DNA of 64,000 nt from Parastagonospora avenae f. sp. tritici 18332-5. Its lineage: Eukaryota; Ascomycota; Dothideomycetes; Pleosporales; Phaeosphaeriaceae. Made by a program: the position numbers and the translations under genes. The stretch spans positions 328,582 through 392,581 of the forward strand of contig JAFJTR010000020.1 of assembly GCA_022559985.1 (NCBI GenBank). Direction: 5' to 3'. This document shows, piece by piece, positions 1-9,980 of the stretch. Below the pieces are notes generated by a model that saw only the letters and a program-made list of their open reading frames with translations, was not told the DNA's origin and did no database searches. Position 1 is the stretch's first letter; the number at the start of each line of letters is the position of its first letter.

Positions 1-127
1 TGATGAGGATGGCGAGGCGGTGGTAACTACATGATGCGTCGTAGTATGTGCAGTCTGCGTCGCGTTTGTGAAGGGATTTGAGGATGGCGTTGACATTTGG
101 GTGTGTGAGGGTATTGAGAGGAGCCAT
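1..127 (-). CDS. 5' end of an unknown gene, cut by the window edge
   Basis: Read on the minus strand, an ATG at 127-125 opens a frame of 42 codons with no stop that runs off the left edge of the window. The peptide begins MAPLNTLTHPNVNAIL and continues with an amphipathic, Lys/His/Asp-containing stretch. Upstream on the same strand (about 128-300) the sequence is C/A- and CT-rich, as in 5' leaders of filamentous fungi. I do not recognise the family; too little is present to assign a function. The start is supported only by frame openness and leader composition. Confidence 0.5.
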   Translation of the reverse strand, partial: MAPLNTLTHPNVNAILKSLHKRDADCTYYDASCSYHRLAILI

Positions 128-3100
128 TGTAGATGCGAAGTTGGATATATGATGCTACTGGATTGTAGTGGTAGTATGTTGTGGTAGTAGTAGGGACTTC
201 GTGTAACTCAAGAGAAAGAAAAGAAAACAGCCGTCATCACGATAGATATCCTCATCCTTCCAAAAGCTGCGCCTTGCTTTTGCTTCCTGTCCTGCCCGCC
301 TGTGCCTCGCGCAGCGCAGTGTAGTGCAGCTCTACAGAAGTGCCGCAGACACTGCACTGCCCTGGTCTGGTCGCCTTGCGAGGCAGCCTGACGCCGTGCC
401 GCACACTTGCTGGAAGTTATGCCTCAGCGGCACGAAAAAGGCGCCTAACATGTCGTTGAATATGATCAATTGGATCACAGGACCGCGCAGCGCGAAACCG
501 TGGCATGTTGGTGGTGTATAAAGACGAGCTGCACATGCTGTTGGCGGTCAAGACACCAGAGGATCAGAGGCACGAGGCTCTCCACATTTCGGGCGATAGG
601 TATCATAAGGCCGACAGTCAGCTGGATAATTACAGAGCTCCAAGCTCGTGATCAGTGCGATGCGCAGTATCTCTAAAGTCTCGTAATACCAACAACGTTG
701 TTAATGGGGTGTCTGCGAGATCCATGTTGGTGTGTGTTTGAGTTCCGTGGGGTGAGCGCTTCATGCAACACAACCGCGCCTCAGTTCCATGTGCGGCGCC
801 TCCGCCTTGCGAAGGTTGTAAACAGGACTCTAAATTGTGGTTCTGTTGTTCCGAACTCGCCCTGGGCGGCAGAGGTATGTCGACGCAGATGTGAAATGTG
901 TTGTTTTGTTGGTTGGTGCATCGTTGCGTTCAAGAGCGAGTGGTGTCCCAAGTTCACCTTCCCCACGGCCATGCCCTTGGAACGATCCTTCCTGCCGGGC
1001 TGATCAAAGCGAACGCTAAGCAATGGCTGGTTCTGATTGGGAGTTTATCGTCATTTCTTGAGCCCTCTCAGTTCACTCGGACGGATACATATACCGGTAT
1101 GCTTTAAATTTCGGGCAAACATTGCATATGCACAGCACAGGCATGTGTTTTGATTGCGCTCACCACGTTCCGTGCCGCAAAGGTGCTCGAAAGTCTCGCT
1201 TGAAGTGAAAATGGAGATCTTTTCCTTGCCAAAGGCCCATAAATATTCGGACCGCGGGAGACAGGTGTCCAAGTGTTTTGTGTTAAGTGGCGGTCCGCCG
1301 ACTTGCCATGATTCATATCCACAAGGCACCCCATGCTCTTGGAGCTAAAGCAATGCACTTGTGCGGGTCCTGACTTTTTGGTTCATGATCTTAGCTGCTA
1401 AAAATTACTCCAAGAACTGGTTGGAGAGGCTTCATCATACTGCTCGTCATAGGAGTGCTGAAATGATGTGCGCTAGACACCTAAGTATGCATCGTGGACT
1501 GTGCTACCTAGGACTGGAAGCATGTTCAGCGCTTTGCGTCAACTATGAGAGCCGATCCTTGTGCCGACCAGTCACCAAGCAGTCGGGGCAGAATTCCTTT
1601 TGATTTCGGAGAATCGGAGGTAGGCTGACGATACATACCAATTCAACGCTCGTTTCGCCGTACCATACGTCCGGTTCAGCTGGGATGTTCGAAGCCACTG
1701 CCGGGAACGTCTCGCAGGTTGACCCTTATGCCCTGAGCCCCCAGCAGCGCAACGTGGCAGCCACATGTATTGTGTGGTTGCACAATTCGCGAGAGTTCAC
1801 AAACTCCCTCATGATAATGTGAAAGCTGACTAAGGAGTCATTACACAATTATCGTCACATCACCTGAATCGACTGCACGCAAGGCACACCGCCAAGCTAT
1901 GGAATGAGACGTCTGCTGTATGGCCGAAAGGATGTGTTCAAAGTCAATGTCGAGATCCGAGGAGCCGACGAGTCCTGGGAGGAAGTGATATGCTCTTTGC
2001 TGGCTTGGCCTGATGACTGCCAAACCTATTTCTCAGAGCATTTGAGGGGTCAAACGATTAGTACAATCGGCAGTCAGCGGCCGCGGTGAAGAGGTCTTGC
2101 AACCACCAGTCATCTTCCGCATCCATTGTACAGAGTTCAAACGTCGTGGGAAGAAACTGTGCCGAAGTAAGATGACCATGTGGGTAGCCCAAATAGGGCA
2201 AGTTTTCGGCTTGGATCGCGAATCACCGTGGGGCACCGCCGATCTCGACCGAACACCCCTTCCAACACACCTGCACCTTACCGCAAGGACGATAATGCTC
2301 AGGGTTGCACTACATACGCCAGCTCACCATAGTGCATATATGTCAGGAACCATCGGTGGCTTATTGCAGACGGCGCAAGGCGAGTGTCTAGCAGCTTCAT
2401 TCTTACCTGTTGAGCCGTCGAACCTCTACACGACTCGGGCATAAGCACCGGCTTCACGTTAGCTAGCATCCGTTGCAAGGAAGTCCCTTCTGAGCGAACC
2501 AAGACAAACAGTCAATATCAAAACAGGTGGAGATGGTCGACGAAAATTGCGTCTCTAGGCATGGTGTACCTGGGTAAGCATCGAAGTCCTGGGGCTGATC
2601 AATCGCGATTGTAACAGAATCCACCATTAAGAGCACCACATATGCTTTGCACCGTCGCTCGCGTTACGGATAACTTTCCAATCCAATGGCTCCAGTTACT
2701 GATGCGCCACGAATAACGACATCACTATGGTCCTCCGGCGTGCTCGGGACGAGGGTCGTACTACAGATGCCGCCACCAATGCCACGCCAGTTTCGTGACG
2801 CCAACCAAAACTCTATTGGGGTGAGAAACAGACCATCCACCTCGGGCCCGCATGATGCCTTACCTAGTCGTCGGCATCTTTCGAGGACGCGGCCAGTTTG
2901 CGTGCACGGTGATGCCCGTCGTGATGTGCCGTGACCCTCTACCAATGATGAAGGCAGGACTAGCGAAGCAAAGGCTTTGATTTGACGTCGATATTCTGCT
3001 ACACCTCGCGGTTCGGCGCCGGACAAGCCGCATCTGCCATCCCTGCATATCCCAGGGCGGCCGGAGTCTTGTTATTTCCCTGTGGTTACATGACTTCGTG

Positions 3101-3191
3101 CCGCTGATCTACCGCACTTGTGGTTCTCCTCTTCTCCAGGCCTACATGTTTACATGTCTCTTCTTCCCCTTCAGGCAGACGGCACTCCACC
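128..3191. other. Gene-poor interval, nothing supported
   Basis: About 3 kb of mixed-composition sequence between the partial gene at the left edge and the receptor gene. The longest frames (698-1003, 2097-2444 on +; 2664-3026 on -) are short, overlap frames on the other strand, and show no motif or fungal splice pattern. I see no transposon termini and no obvious AT-rich RIP-like composition. Confidence 0.5.
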
Positions 3192-4688
3192 ATGAGGCTG
3201 CCCCCAGTCGATGTCATACTGTCATGGCCGACACCGAATTACGAGAATCCCAAAACTAGAGGCCCTGCTTTGGCCATTGTCAACTATACATTAGCTGCAG
3301 TTACGATCATAACCGTCCTCCTCCGACTCTATACGCGCGTGTTCATCAAGAGGTGGTTTGGACTCGACGATGTCTTCATTATCCTAGCCCTGGTAATAAT
3401 AAACATCAAGCTGGAAAACTCCTAAATTAACGTTCAATAGATCTTCACGCTTGGTTTGACGGCTGTCGTCCTCCTCGCAAATCAGAAATATGGCTGGGTA
3501 AGGACTCGATCCATGGAACATTATAGAAGGCGAGAGCTAATCCTGCGCCCACAGGATAGACATGTTTACGACATACCTTTCAATTTAATCGAGCCAGCTT
3601 CCAAAATCGCCATGACTGCCAAGATTGTCTTCACATGCGCAGCAACCTTTACCAGACTGTCGTTACACTGTTTCTACTACCGACTAGTCACGGACACAGG
3701 CAAAACATGGTTCAGGTGGCTCATACACGCAAACGTCGCCTACACCCTTGGAATCTTCATTTCGTATCCTTTCATTGCAATCTTTCTGTGTGTTCCCGTA
3801 AGGGCGTATTGGATACCTGGCGGCGTCCCAGGAGCGTACTGCTTGGACGAAGGAGTTGCTACTCTCATATGTGGCATCGTAAGTTGTGTGGCTGACTTCA
3901 TCACAACCATCACTCCTATGCCATTAGTAATGGGCGTAAGTAAATGGTCACGCTGGTAATGTGATCAGATCTGACTTCATACAGTTGCGCATGCCTCGTC
4001 GGCAGCGTCTCGCCGTAGGATTCCTATTCGGCCTGGGAATCATCGTCACCATTGCTGGCATTATTCGAACCTGGTACATTTATCGGAGCCTGTTCAATGA
4101 GTGGGATCAAACCTGGTACTCGTACCCGTTATGGATTGCTGCAGCCGTTGAGATTGATCTTGGAGTGGTAAGACAACCATTCTCGAAATTGAGATGTGAA
4201 ATTGACATGTTTGTCAGATATGTGCATCGGCGCCAGTACTTCGGCCATTGCTATCAAAAATACCTTTCCATCTTTCTGAAACCCTCTCCCGCAGCAAATC
4301 TTCCCACAAATCCACCGGACCCTCGTCGAAGGACAACTCTGCTTCTTCAAAACGAAGAGCAGACACAATACAAGGAGCTCCGGAATTGGCGAAGGATCGG
4401 GGCAGAAGTTACGAATTGAAGGAGTGGGATGACCTGGAACACGGGACCACTTTGAACGATACTACACGTGGGAGCCAGGAGCGTATACTGGAAGACGGCG
4501 ATTCAGCGAGCGGGAAGAGTGGAAAATCATCCCACGAGATTCGTAAGGAGGGCAGTCACGACAGTGTCAGGAAGAACGACATGACTATCACAAAGACGTC
4601 GGAGATTCAGCTTCACGTAAGCCCCGCGAACGACGGATCCTCGAGACCAATAATGCGATACCCCACTCCGCGCAGAGATACGCCATAG
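3192..4688 (+). CDS. Pth11-like fungal rhodopsin-domain membrane protein
   Basis: Five exons: 3192-3392, 3441-3497, 3555-3935, 3985-4167, 4218-4688, giving 430 aa. All introns are 48-57 nt with GT...AG ends. Seven hydrophobic segments follow in order, starting at GPALAIVNYTLAAVTIITVL and ending at the ICASAPVLRPLLS helix. Family landmarks are the ILSWPTPNYENP start, LRLYTRVFIKRWFGLDD after helix 1, GWDRHVYDIP (which forms only when intron 2 is removed) and VLRPLLSK at the end of helix 7. This is the rhodopsin_dom_fungi (PF20684) architecture of Pth11-related plasma-membrane proteins; Pth11 itself senses surfaces in Magnaporthe, but the ligand here is unknown. There is no N-terminal CFEM domain. 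The last exon adds a cytosolic, Ser/Lys/Asp-rich tail of about 130 residues with many potential phosphorylation sites. Intron 2 (57 nt) has no in-frame stop, so its retention would add 19 residues. Confidence 0.88.
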
Positions 4689-5862
4689 TACATTGCATCA
4701 TGGGCTTTCTATCCGGCAACCGCAATGCTGAATCAGTGCATCTCAAAAGTTTGCACGTTATGTACGATTTACGAATTTTGTTCGCTCGGCGCCGGTATCG
4801 TTGGGCTTCTTGTTTCTCCATCTATGATACCATTTCCGTTTACCATAGGATCACGGTCGCAAAAAGAATATAGCATAGAGTTAGGCAACAGGTATATCAC
4901 TCGGGAAGTGACAGCATGGGACATGGGAGTTTAACCTTCGATAATACAAACACAAGATTACTTTGCAACAACAGCAGTGCCCCGAGTGAAGGCTTAGCAG
5001 GTCTATATTATCTAACATTGAGCCTAAACTCCGACCAGGAGCTTCAGGAGACATTTTACGAAAGGGCGTATCATACGTCAGCGAAGGGGGCAATCGATAG
5101 TGGCTGTGTTCATCATTGTAACGTTCCACAGGCGGAAATAGCACCCATGCCTGCGGGAAGACGGTTGCGCTAGTAGCGAATTCAGCTAGCATGCATGTCT
5201 ATTAATCCAACGGTGATCGCGGTGTACATCTACCGCTCTGCCCCACTCCGATTTACCATGGCCCGTTCTCGGAAATACGCCGGTGCGCTCGTGTTGGAGA
5301 TCATGTTCAAAAGTTCGTGGTTGGTGCAATACTCGCCTGCTTGTCGACACTCAGGCAGACCAGTTGACCGTCAGAGGGTCTGAAATCAATCTACTTCTAT
5401 ACATCGACAAGGCTTGATCTGGTTTCGTCTGGAAGAAATAAGAGTCGCAGGGCTTCCTGGCATGAAAAAGGAGGAGTACAATCTGCTACAATGATAAAAA
5501 ACTGCTACTGTTGGGAGGCTCACTAGTGAAAGGAAATAACGATAACTATGAATGCATTCTGTACGATTGGTGTTGACTTGATTGATACTACTACGTGAGG
5601 GTGCTACAGAGGTGTATCTGATCTGAGACGAGTAGAGCCGAAATAGGATCGAGTCGGCTGTTTGAGCATCGTTGAGCAGCTGACGCACTTACCGATACTC
5701 ACGATCCGACAGCTACTGTGAAAATGGAAAAAGTTCTTAAGGGGGCTTCATGATCCAGTATAAGTGTCCTGTATGTTTTCCTTCTACAGAGCTAGTTGTG
5801 CGTTCCAAGCATTGTTCCTGTCAAATGATAGTGTCTTCATTTGCTTGCAAACCCTCTTCCGC
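4689..5862. other. Intergenic, nothing supported
   Basis: The 3' flanks of the receptor gene (+) and the unknown gene (-) converge here. Only short frames without motifs or splice patterns are present. The first 100-200 bases on each side presumably hold the two 3'UTRs; no clear polyadenylation signal stands out. Confidence 0.45.
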
Positions 5863-6414
5863 TCAGCCATCGATATCCATCGCTTCACCTCCGCCAGCAC
5901 CATTGTCCTTCATCGCCTTTTTCCCGTACTGCTTCTTCGCCTTGCCACAACCCAGTCCCTCTGGCACGTTCTCCTGCATCTCAAGGACCCAAACCCCAGT
6001 CTTATGAATTGGGTCCCATTTGCGCGCCATCCGCACCGTCTCCAGGCGTTCAACAAGCCTCGGCCTCATGTCCTGCTCATGCTCCTTCAAAAACTCCAGC
6101 CTGTGGATCAGGTTGATTACCATGATGCAGACGGTTATGTTCTCGCTGTAAAAGGTCTGGCCTTGCTTGTTGTAGTTCTCCTTCAGTGTCGCGAGGTTCT
6201 CGCGGAGATCGTCGACGTACTCACGCGTGACCGGGACCCGTTCGCGGTTGATATGAATTGCGGCTAGGCGGTGTTTGAAGTCGAGATCGAAAGGTATGCC
6301 TGGGTGGATGAGCTGGATAGCATCACGGTAGACCATGTGCGTCATGTACTCCGTCAGTTTCTGGGTCTCGGAACGCTTCTTCGGCCATCCAGGGTGATCG
6401 GGAGAGCTGTTCAT
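5863..6414 (-). CDS. Unknown 183-aa protein, helical with charged C terminus
   Basis: Single uninterrupted frame of 183 codons plus stop. The start ATG at 6414 gives MNSSPDHPGWPKKRSE and no intron is needed. The body is rich in Arg, Glu, Leu and His and looks largely helical, for example VTREYVDDLRENLATLKENY and LEFLKEHEQDMRPRLVERLE. The C terminus is basic and Gly-rich (GKAKKQYGKKAMKDNG), then acidic (AMDIDG), resembling a nuclear-localisation-like tail. No signal peptide or membrane segment is present. I do not recognise the family. The length and coding-like residue bias favour a real gene; it may be a lineage-specific protein. Confidence 0.6.
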   Translation of the reverse strand: MNSSPDHPGWPKKRSETQKLTEYMTHMVYRDAIQLIHPGIPFDLDFKHRLAAIHINRERVPVTREYVDDLRENLATLKENYNKQGQTFYSENITVCIMVINLIHRLEFLKEHEQDMRPRLVERLETVRMARKWDPIHKTGVWVLEMQENVPEGLGCGKAKKQYGKKAMKDNGAGGGEAMDIDG

Positions 6415-6947
6415 GATGCGGACTATTTGCTTGAAGTGGCGTGGATAGAACTTTGAGTAGGGAGAGGGGTATTATAAGTACTCTGCAGGAGCCGCCGTGC
6501 GAACGGCCGCGTTCTGCCTGCACTTTGGTGCGCGACTTTTGCACTCACCTTTACCTAGGCTTGGAGCGCTACGGACACCAGGATTCCTAAGAGCGATATT
6601 TGTGCCTAACTTATTCACCAGGGTGCTACTGCGGTACGGAAAGTCTAGCTTCAAGCTTCTCTATCTGTACAATTTTTGTAGAGCGCTAGTTGCCACCAGT
6701 TCACTTTCGTCAAATGTTGCCGAACATCTGTAGCTATCCACGCCTTGTCCTCATCCTAATAGCAGCATGGCACATCCGTAGACATCGACTTCCTTGGTAT
6801 CTGACCCACCATGTTTGCTGGTATGAGGCAGAGCGCTCTCCCACCAGACTCCGCAACAATCAATTAAGTGGGTCCAGAGAGGCCATGTTTGATTTGATTG
6901 ATTACCTGTTTAGGCCTAGTAGTTACCCGTAGAGGTTTAGATCCTAC
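6415..6947. other. Intergenic, no gene supported
   Basis: This stretch lies upstream of the unknown minus-strand gene and downstream of the truncated F-box frame. I looked on the minus strand for the missing C-terminal part of the F-box copy and did not find recognisable similarity to the neighbouring full-length protein. Confidence 0.4.
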
Positions 6948-7298
6948 CTAGATAGGTAAGTGGGTCTTTATAAGAGGCATATTTGATTTGTTTGTTGCGG
7001 ACTGTGTCTCCCACAGATCACTTCCGATGGTTTCAATCGACCTCGAGATCCCTCTCGATTGGCCAACAAGCTCAATGCTCGAGACATGGGCAGCAATAGG
7101 CCTCAGAGCTACCAGTGTGAACAGTATACGCTTAATAGCATTCATGTCGTCGTCCCTAAGCACAATGTGCTTGTACAAAATCGGCTCAGCGATAGAGCGA
7201 TGATACTTTGACGTCTTCAAGAAGCTGTTCAAACTCGGTCCGTCAAGGAAGCCGCAGATTTGAGCGTCGAGTTCCGTTGGAAGAGAACCGAAAGACAT
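6948..7298 (-). pseudogene. Truncated F-box gene copy (116 aa)
   Basis: The ATG at 7298 starts MSFGSLPTELDAQICGFLDG and the frame closes after 116 residues. It aligns by eye along nearly its whole length with the first ~130 residues of the F-box protein encoded at 7907-9424 on the same strand: SLPTELDAQICGFL against ALPTEVDDIIIEFL, SKYHRSIAEPILYKHI against SKYYRGLVEPVLYRDL, and IGSDLWETQS against LAKDLWRQVQS. After that the full-length paralogue continues for about 370 residues with no counterpart here. I therefore read it as a tandem duplicate that has lost its substrate-binding C-terminal part. A short functional Skp1-binding protein, or an unseen intron leading to a further exon, are the alternatives. 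A longer frame upstream to 7532 exists but begins without similarity to the paralogue. Confidence 0.6.
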
Positions 7299-7906
7299 TG
7301 TCGGTTGCGGTGAGTTGATCGGAGGGTTGCGATGTTGCAAGTTGAGGTGACGAAGGACAAGTAGAGATGAGGATGGGGAGATGAAAGTAGGAGCATTTTG
7401 CATGCACATTCTATACACAAGAGGCGAGTGTGCAACGCCGGAGTAGCGACAATGGCCCCAGGCAACGAAGAAATGGTGAATTGATCGAAAGCAAAAGGCG
7501 CTAATCTGGCCCTTGACAGGCCATGAACTCACTGTAGAATCTTGAAGTTACGTATATAACGTTATGGCAGGACGCCAAGGCGACGAACGGGGTAAGAGCG
7601 ATAGTCATTGTGAAGGTACACCACACCTTCTTCTGCAGAAGGAGGCGGATCGAAGTTGATTGATGCCCATACGATTTGGGAACAATAGCTGCTCATATAT
7701 CCTCAAGTAGGTGTTTGCTGATGATTGGTGTAGCAAACCAACAGATGCAGGAAAAAGTATTGACAGAGAGCCATCAGTATTGCAATTTCGTGGCACATCG
7801 GCTATACCGAGAAAGTTTGACTTGCCATGAGCTCTAGATTATTGTGTTATCACAAGTGAACATTGCGACGCTACTACCTCGGCCCTTGACATAAGTCTCA
7901 ATAATC
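7299..7906. other. Spacer between the two F-box copies
   Basis: The interval holds the promoter side of the truncated copy and the 3' end of the full copy. The minus-strand frame at 7605-7796 is short and motif-free. No direct repeat long enough to be seen by eye flanks the duplicated unit. Confidence 0.4.
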
Positions 7907-9424
7907 TCATGAGGCTAAGCCAATCCGATTCTCGTTGGAGAATCGAGGGAATTCAAATCCAGGACCCACAAGGTACTCCAGTGGCATCTCATCGCTACTG
8001 CTGGCACGACCATAGACGCGGAAAGACACACCTCGAGCTGCATGCTTCTGTATACAGGATTTGAGCTTATCAAGTATCGTAGGGCCCATTGTCATGGCCT
8101 CAAGCCCACCGTTTGCTGTTTGATGTTGGAGCATATTGATCTCAAGCGTGATGGACTCAAGATCGATAGATGGAGCGGGATTGAGCAGGTACTGCTGCCA
8201 GATTTCCACACCATCGTCTCCATCATCCGAAATCAGCCGCTTCGGAATGAGATCCTGAGGGCTTCGGACGACTACATCGAGTTGTTTCAGGTTGCACGGA
8301 AGTATGAGTCGCTCGTCGAAATCGGGGGGTACATGTCCGACATCGTACAGTACCTCTGCATCGACGCGAATCTTGCGTAGCTTAGACAATGCCTTTAGAG
8401 AATCTAGGGGTCGCAGAAGTCTGCCGGGCTTTCCTCCCATGTTGATACACTCGAAGATCTCGAGACTTGGGAGGTTTTCCTCCATCAACATCGACAGTCT
8501 GCTGTAAAGCCAGTGTCTCCAGTTGTACGTTATCCCTCGAAGGTTGTCCAGGCTCAGGACGGCGAGCTTACTGTTCTTAATGCCACAAATCAGCGATTCC
8601 ACAGCCAATGGATTGATCGTAACATTCTGGAGCTTCAGCACGCGTAGCGTATCCGAAGTGTGGAAATTTGGGGCTGCAAAGTATCCCTGAACACGTAGAT
8701 TTTGAATGGAGAGTTCCTGAGCAAGGATTTGAACGCTTAGCAAAAGGCCAGGCCTATCTTGCAGTCCTCCACAACAGAAATGGACGCGCTTGAACCGCCC
8801 GAAAGGTACTGGCCTATGATCAGGAGGTTCTGATTTTCGGAGGGCAGTCAGTGATGTCTTCACTAAAGGAGAGGCAAGAATCTCGCGTGTGATGTTCAAG
8901 TAGTAGGGCGCAGGCAAAAAGAGATCCACGGCCTTGATGTTAACTGCCCATGAGAGAATCAGAGCAAGAGCTGTATCCACAGACGGTTCGGGAGAAACGT
9001 AGGATCCACTATGAGAGTACAAGACCCCCCCAAGAAGCTCCAATCGCGTTTCTGCACCTAAGCGGGGAACTTCCTTGACAGCGGTCTCAATGGACTGAAC
9101 TTGCCGCCAGAGGTCCTTCGCTAACTTGTTGCGTCCATGAATCCATCGCTCGCCAATGTTGACTGTGCGTGGAGTCTCCGAGAGCGTAAAGCTTTCAATG
9201 TGCTTCGCCAAATCTGTTCTGCTCAGTAAGGTCAGGAGTAGTTGCTTCATCGGAACTTCCTCAGCCGCTTGAAACTTGAGGTCTCGATACAAGACAGGCT
9301 CCACTAGTCCTCGATAGTACTTTGACACACATGACAAGGAGCTCAGAGCTTTGCGGTCATCAGAGGCACCGAGAAATTCGATGATGATATCATCAACTTC
9401 TGTTGGTAGAGCGCTCAATGACAT
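7907..9424 (-). CDS. F-box protein, 505 aa
   Basis: Single-exon frame of 505 residues. The N terminus MSLSALPTEVDDIIIEFLGA, followed by ALSSLSCVSKYYRGLVEPVLYR, matches the F-box consensus (LPxE, then a conserved L/C...S+..+ helix, then W/Y). F-box proteins bind Skp1 through this motif and bring substrates to SCF ubiquitin ligases. The remaining ~450 residues contain irregular Leu-rich stretches such as LKLQNVTINPLAVESL and LAVLSLDNLRGI, consistent with a degenerate LRR-like substrate domain, as is common in expanded fungal F-box families. The substrate is unknown. The truncated copy lies about 600 bp downstream on the same strand, so the locus is a tandem duplication. No membrane segment or signal peptide is seen. 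Confidence 0.82.
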   Translation of the reverse strand: MSLSALPTEVDDIIIEFLGASDDRKALSSLSCVSKYYRGLVEPVLYRDLKFQAAEEVPMKQLLLTLLSRTDLAKHIESFTLSETPRTVNIGERWIHGRNKLAKDLWRQVQSIETAVKEVPRLGAETRLELLGGVLYSHSGSYVSPEPSVDTALALILSWAVNIKAVDLFLPAPYYLNITREILASPLVKTSLTALRKSEPPDHRPVPFGRFKRVHFCCGGLQDRPGLLLSVQILAQELSIQNLRVQGYFAAPNFHTSDTLRVLKLQNVTINPLAVESLICGIKNSKLAVLSLDNLRGITYNWRHWLYSRLSMLMEENLPSLEIFECINMGGKPGRLLRPLDSLKALSKLRKIRVDAEVLYDVGHVPPDFDERLILPCNLKQLDVVVRSPQDLIPKRLISDDGDDGVEIWQQYLLNPAPSIDLESITLEINMLQHQTANGGLEAMTMGPTILDKLKSCIQKHAARGVSFRVYGRASSSDEMPLEYLVGPGFEFPRFSNENRIGLAS

Positions 9425-9980
9425 GTCTGTTTAGCTGATTGTATGTAGAAAATATGCTGATGGACAGTCGACAACCTGTTGGGTTTAGATCTGATTGAAC
9501 AAATTTGCAGTGGTAGCTAGGATGAGCGTTTATTTAACGGAGTAGGTTATGATATGAACGTAGGCTCGAAGGGTGACAGAGCTGATTCACGAAAAGTCGA
9601 TTTCGATGTGCAGATATAGTGCACAAATTGGAAGAGAAGTTCTCTCGGATCGCTACAGGTATCGGCCTTTAGAAGCTCTTTCGCAGATTTCTCGTGAGGT
9701 GTAGTCACAATGTCATTTTCAGCATTGTAATGAGACAGTTTGCAGCGAAGAAGACTTCTGGTCGCGATTTCGGGATTTCGAATAGTGCACTGTCTGCCGA
9801 GTGAAATAAAATGACATGGTGCATATGTTAGGTGGACGTCGTTGTGAAGAGGTGAAGTTCGGATGTAGTCGGCTTTACCGGTAGGGGTAGCGCGATGACG
9901 CACCTTCCCCACGATACACCATGGCGCAACGCGACAGCTCCTCGTTCGGCACGATCTAGCTTGGAACCAACATCGCAGAC
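9425..9980. other. Divergent promoter region between F-box gene and RTC5
   Basis: The interval separates two genes transcribed away from each other. A 121-codon minus-strand frame at 9547-9912 has no recognisable motif and I do not support it as a gene. No clear TATA element was picked out. Confidence 0.45.

Noticed and set aside
9547..9912. 121-codon minus-strand frame
   Set aside because: No motif; sits in the divergent promoter region between the F-box gene and RTC5.
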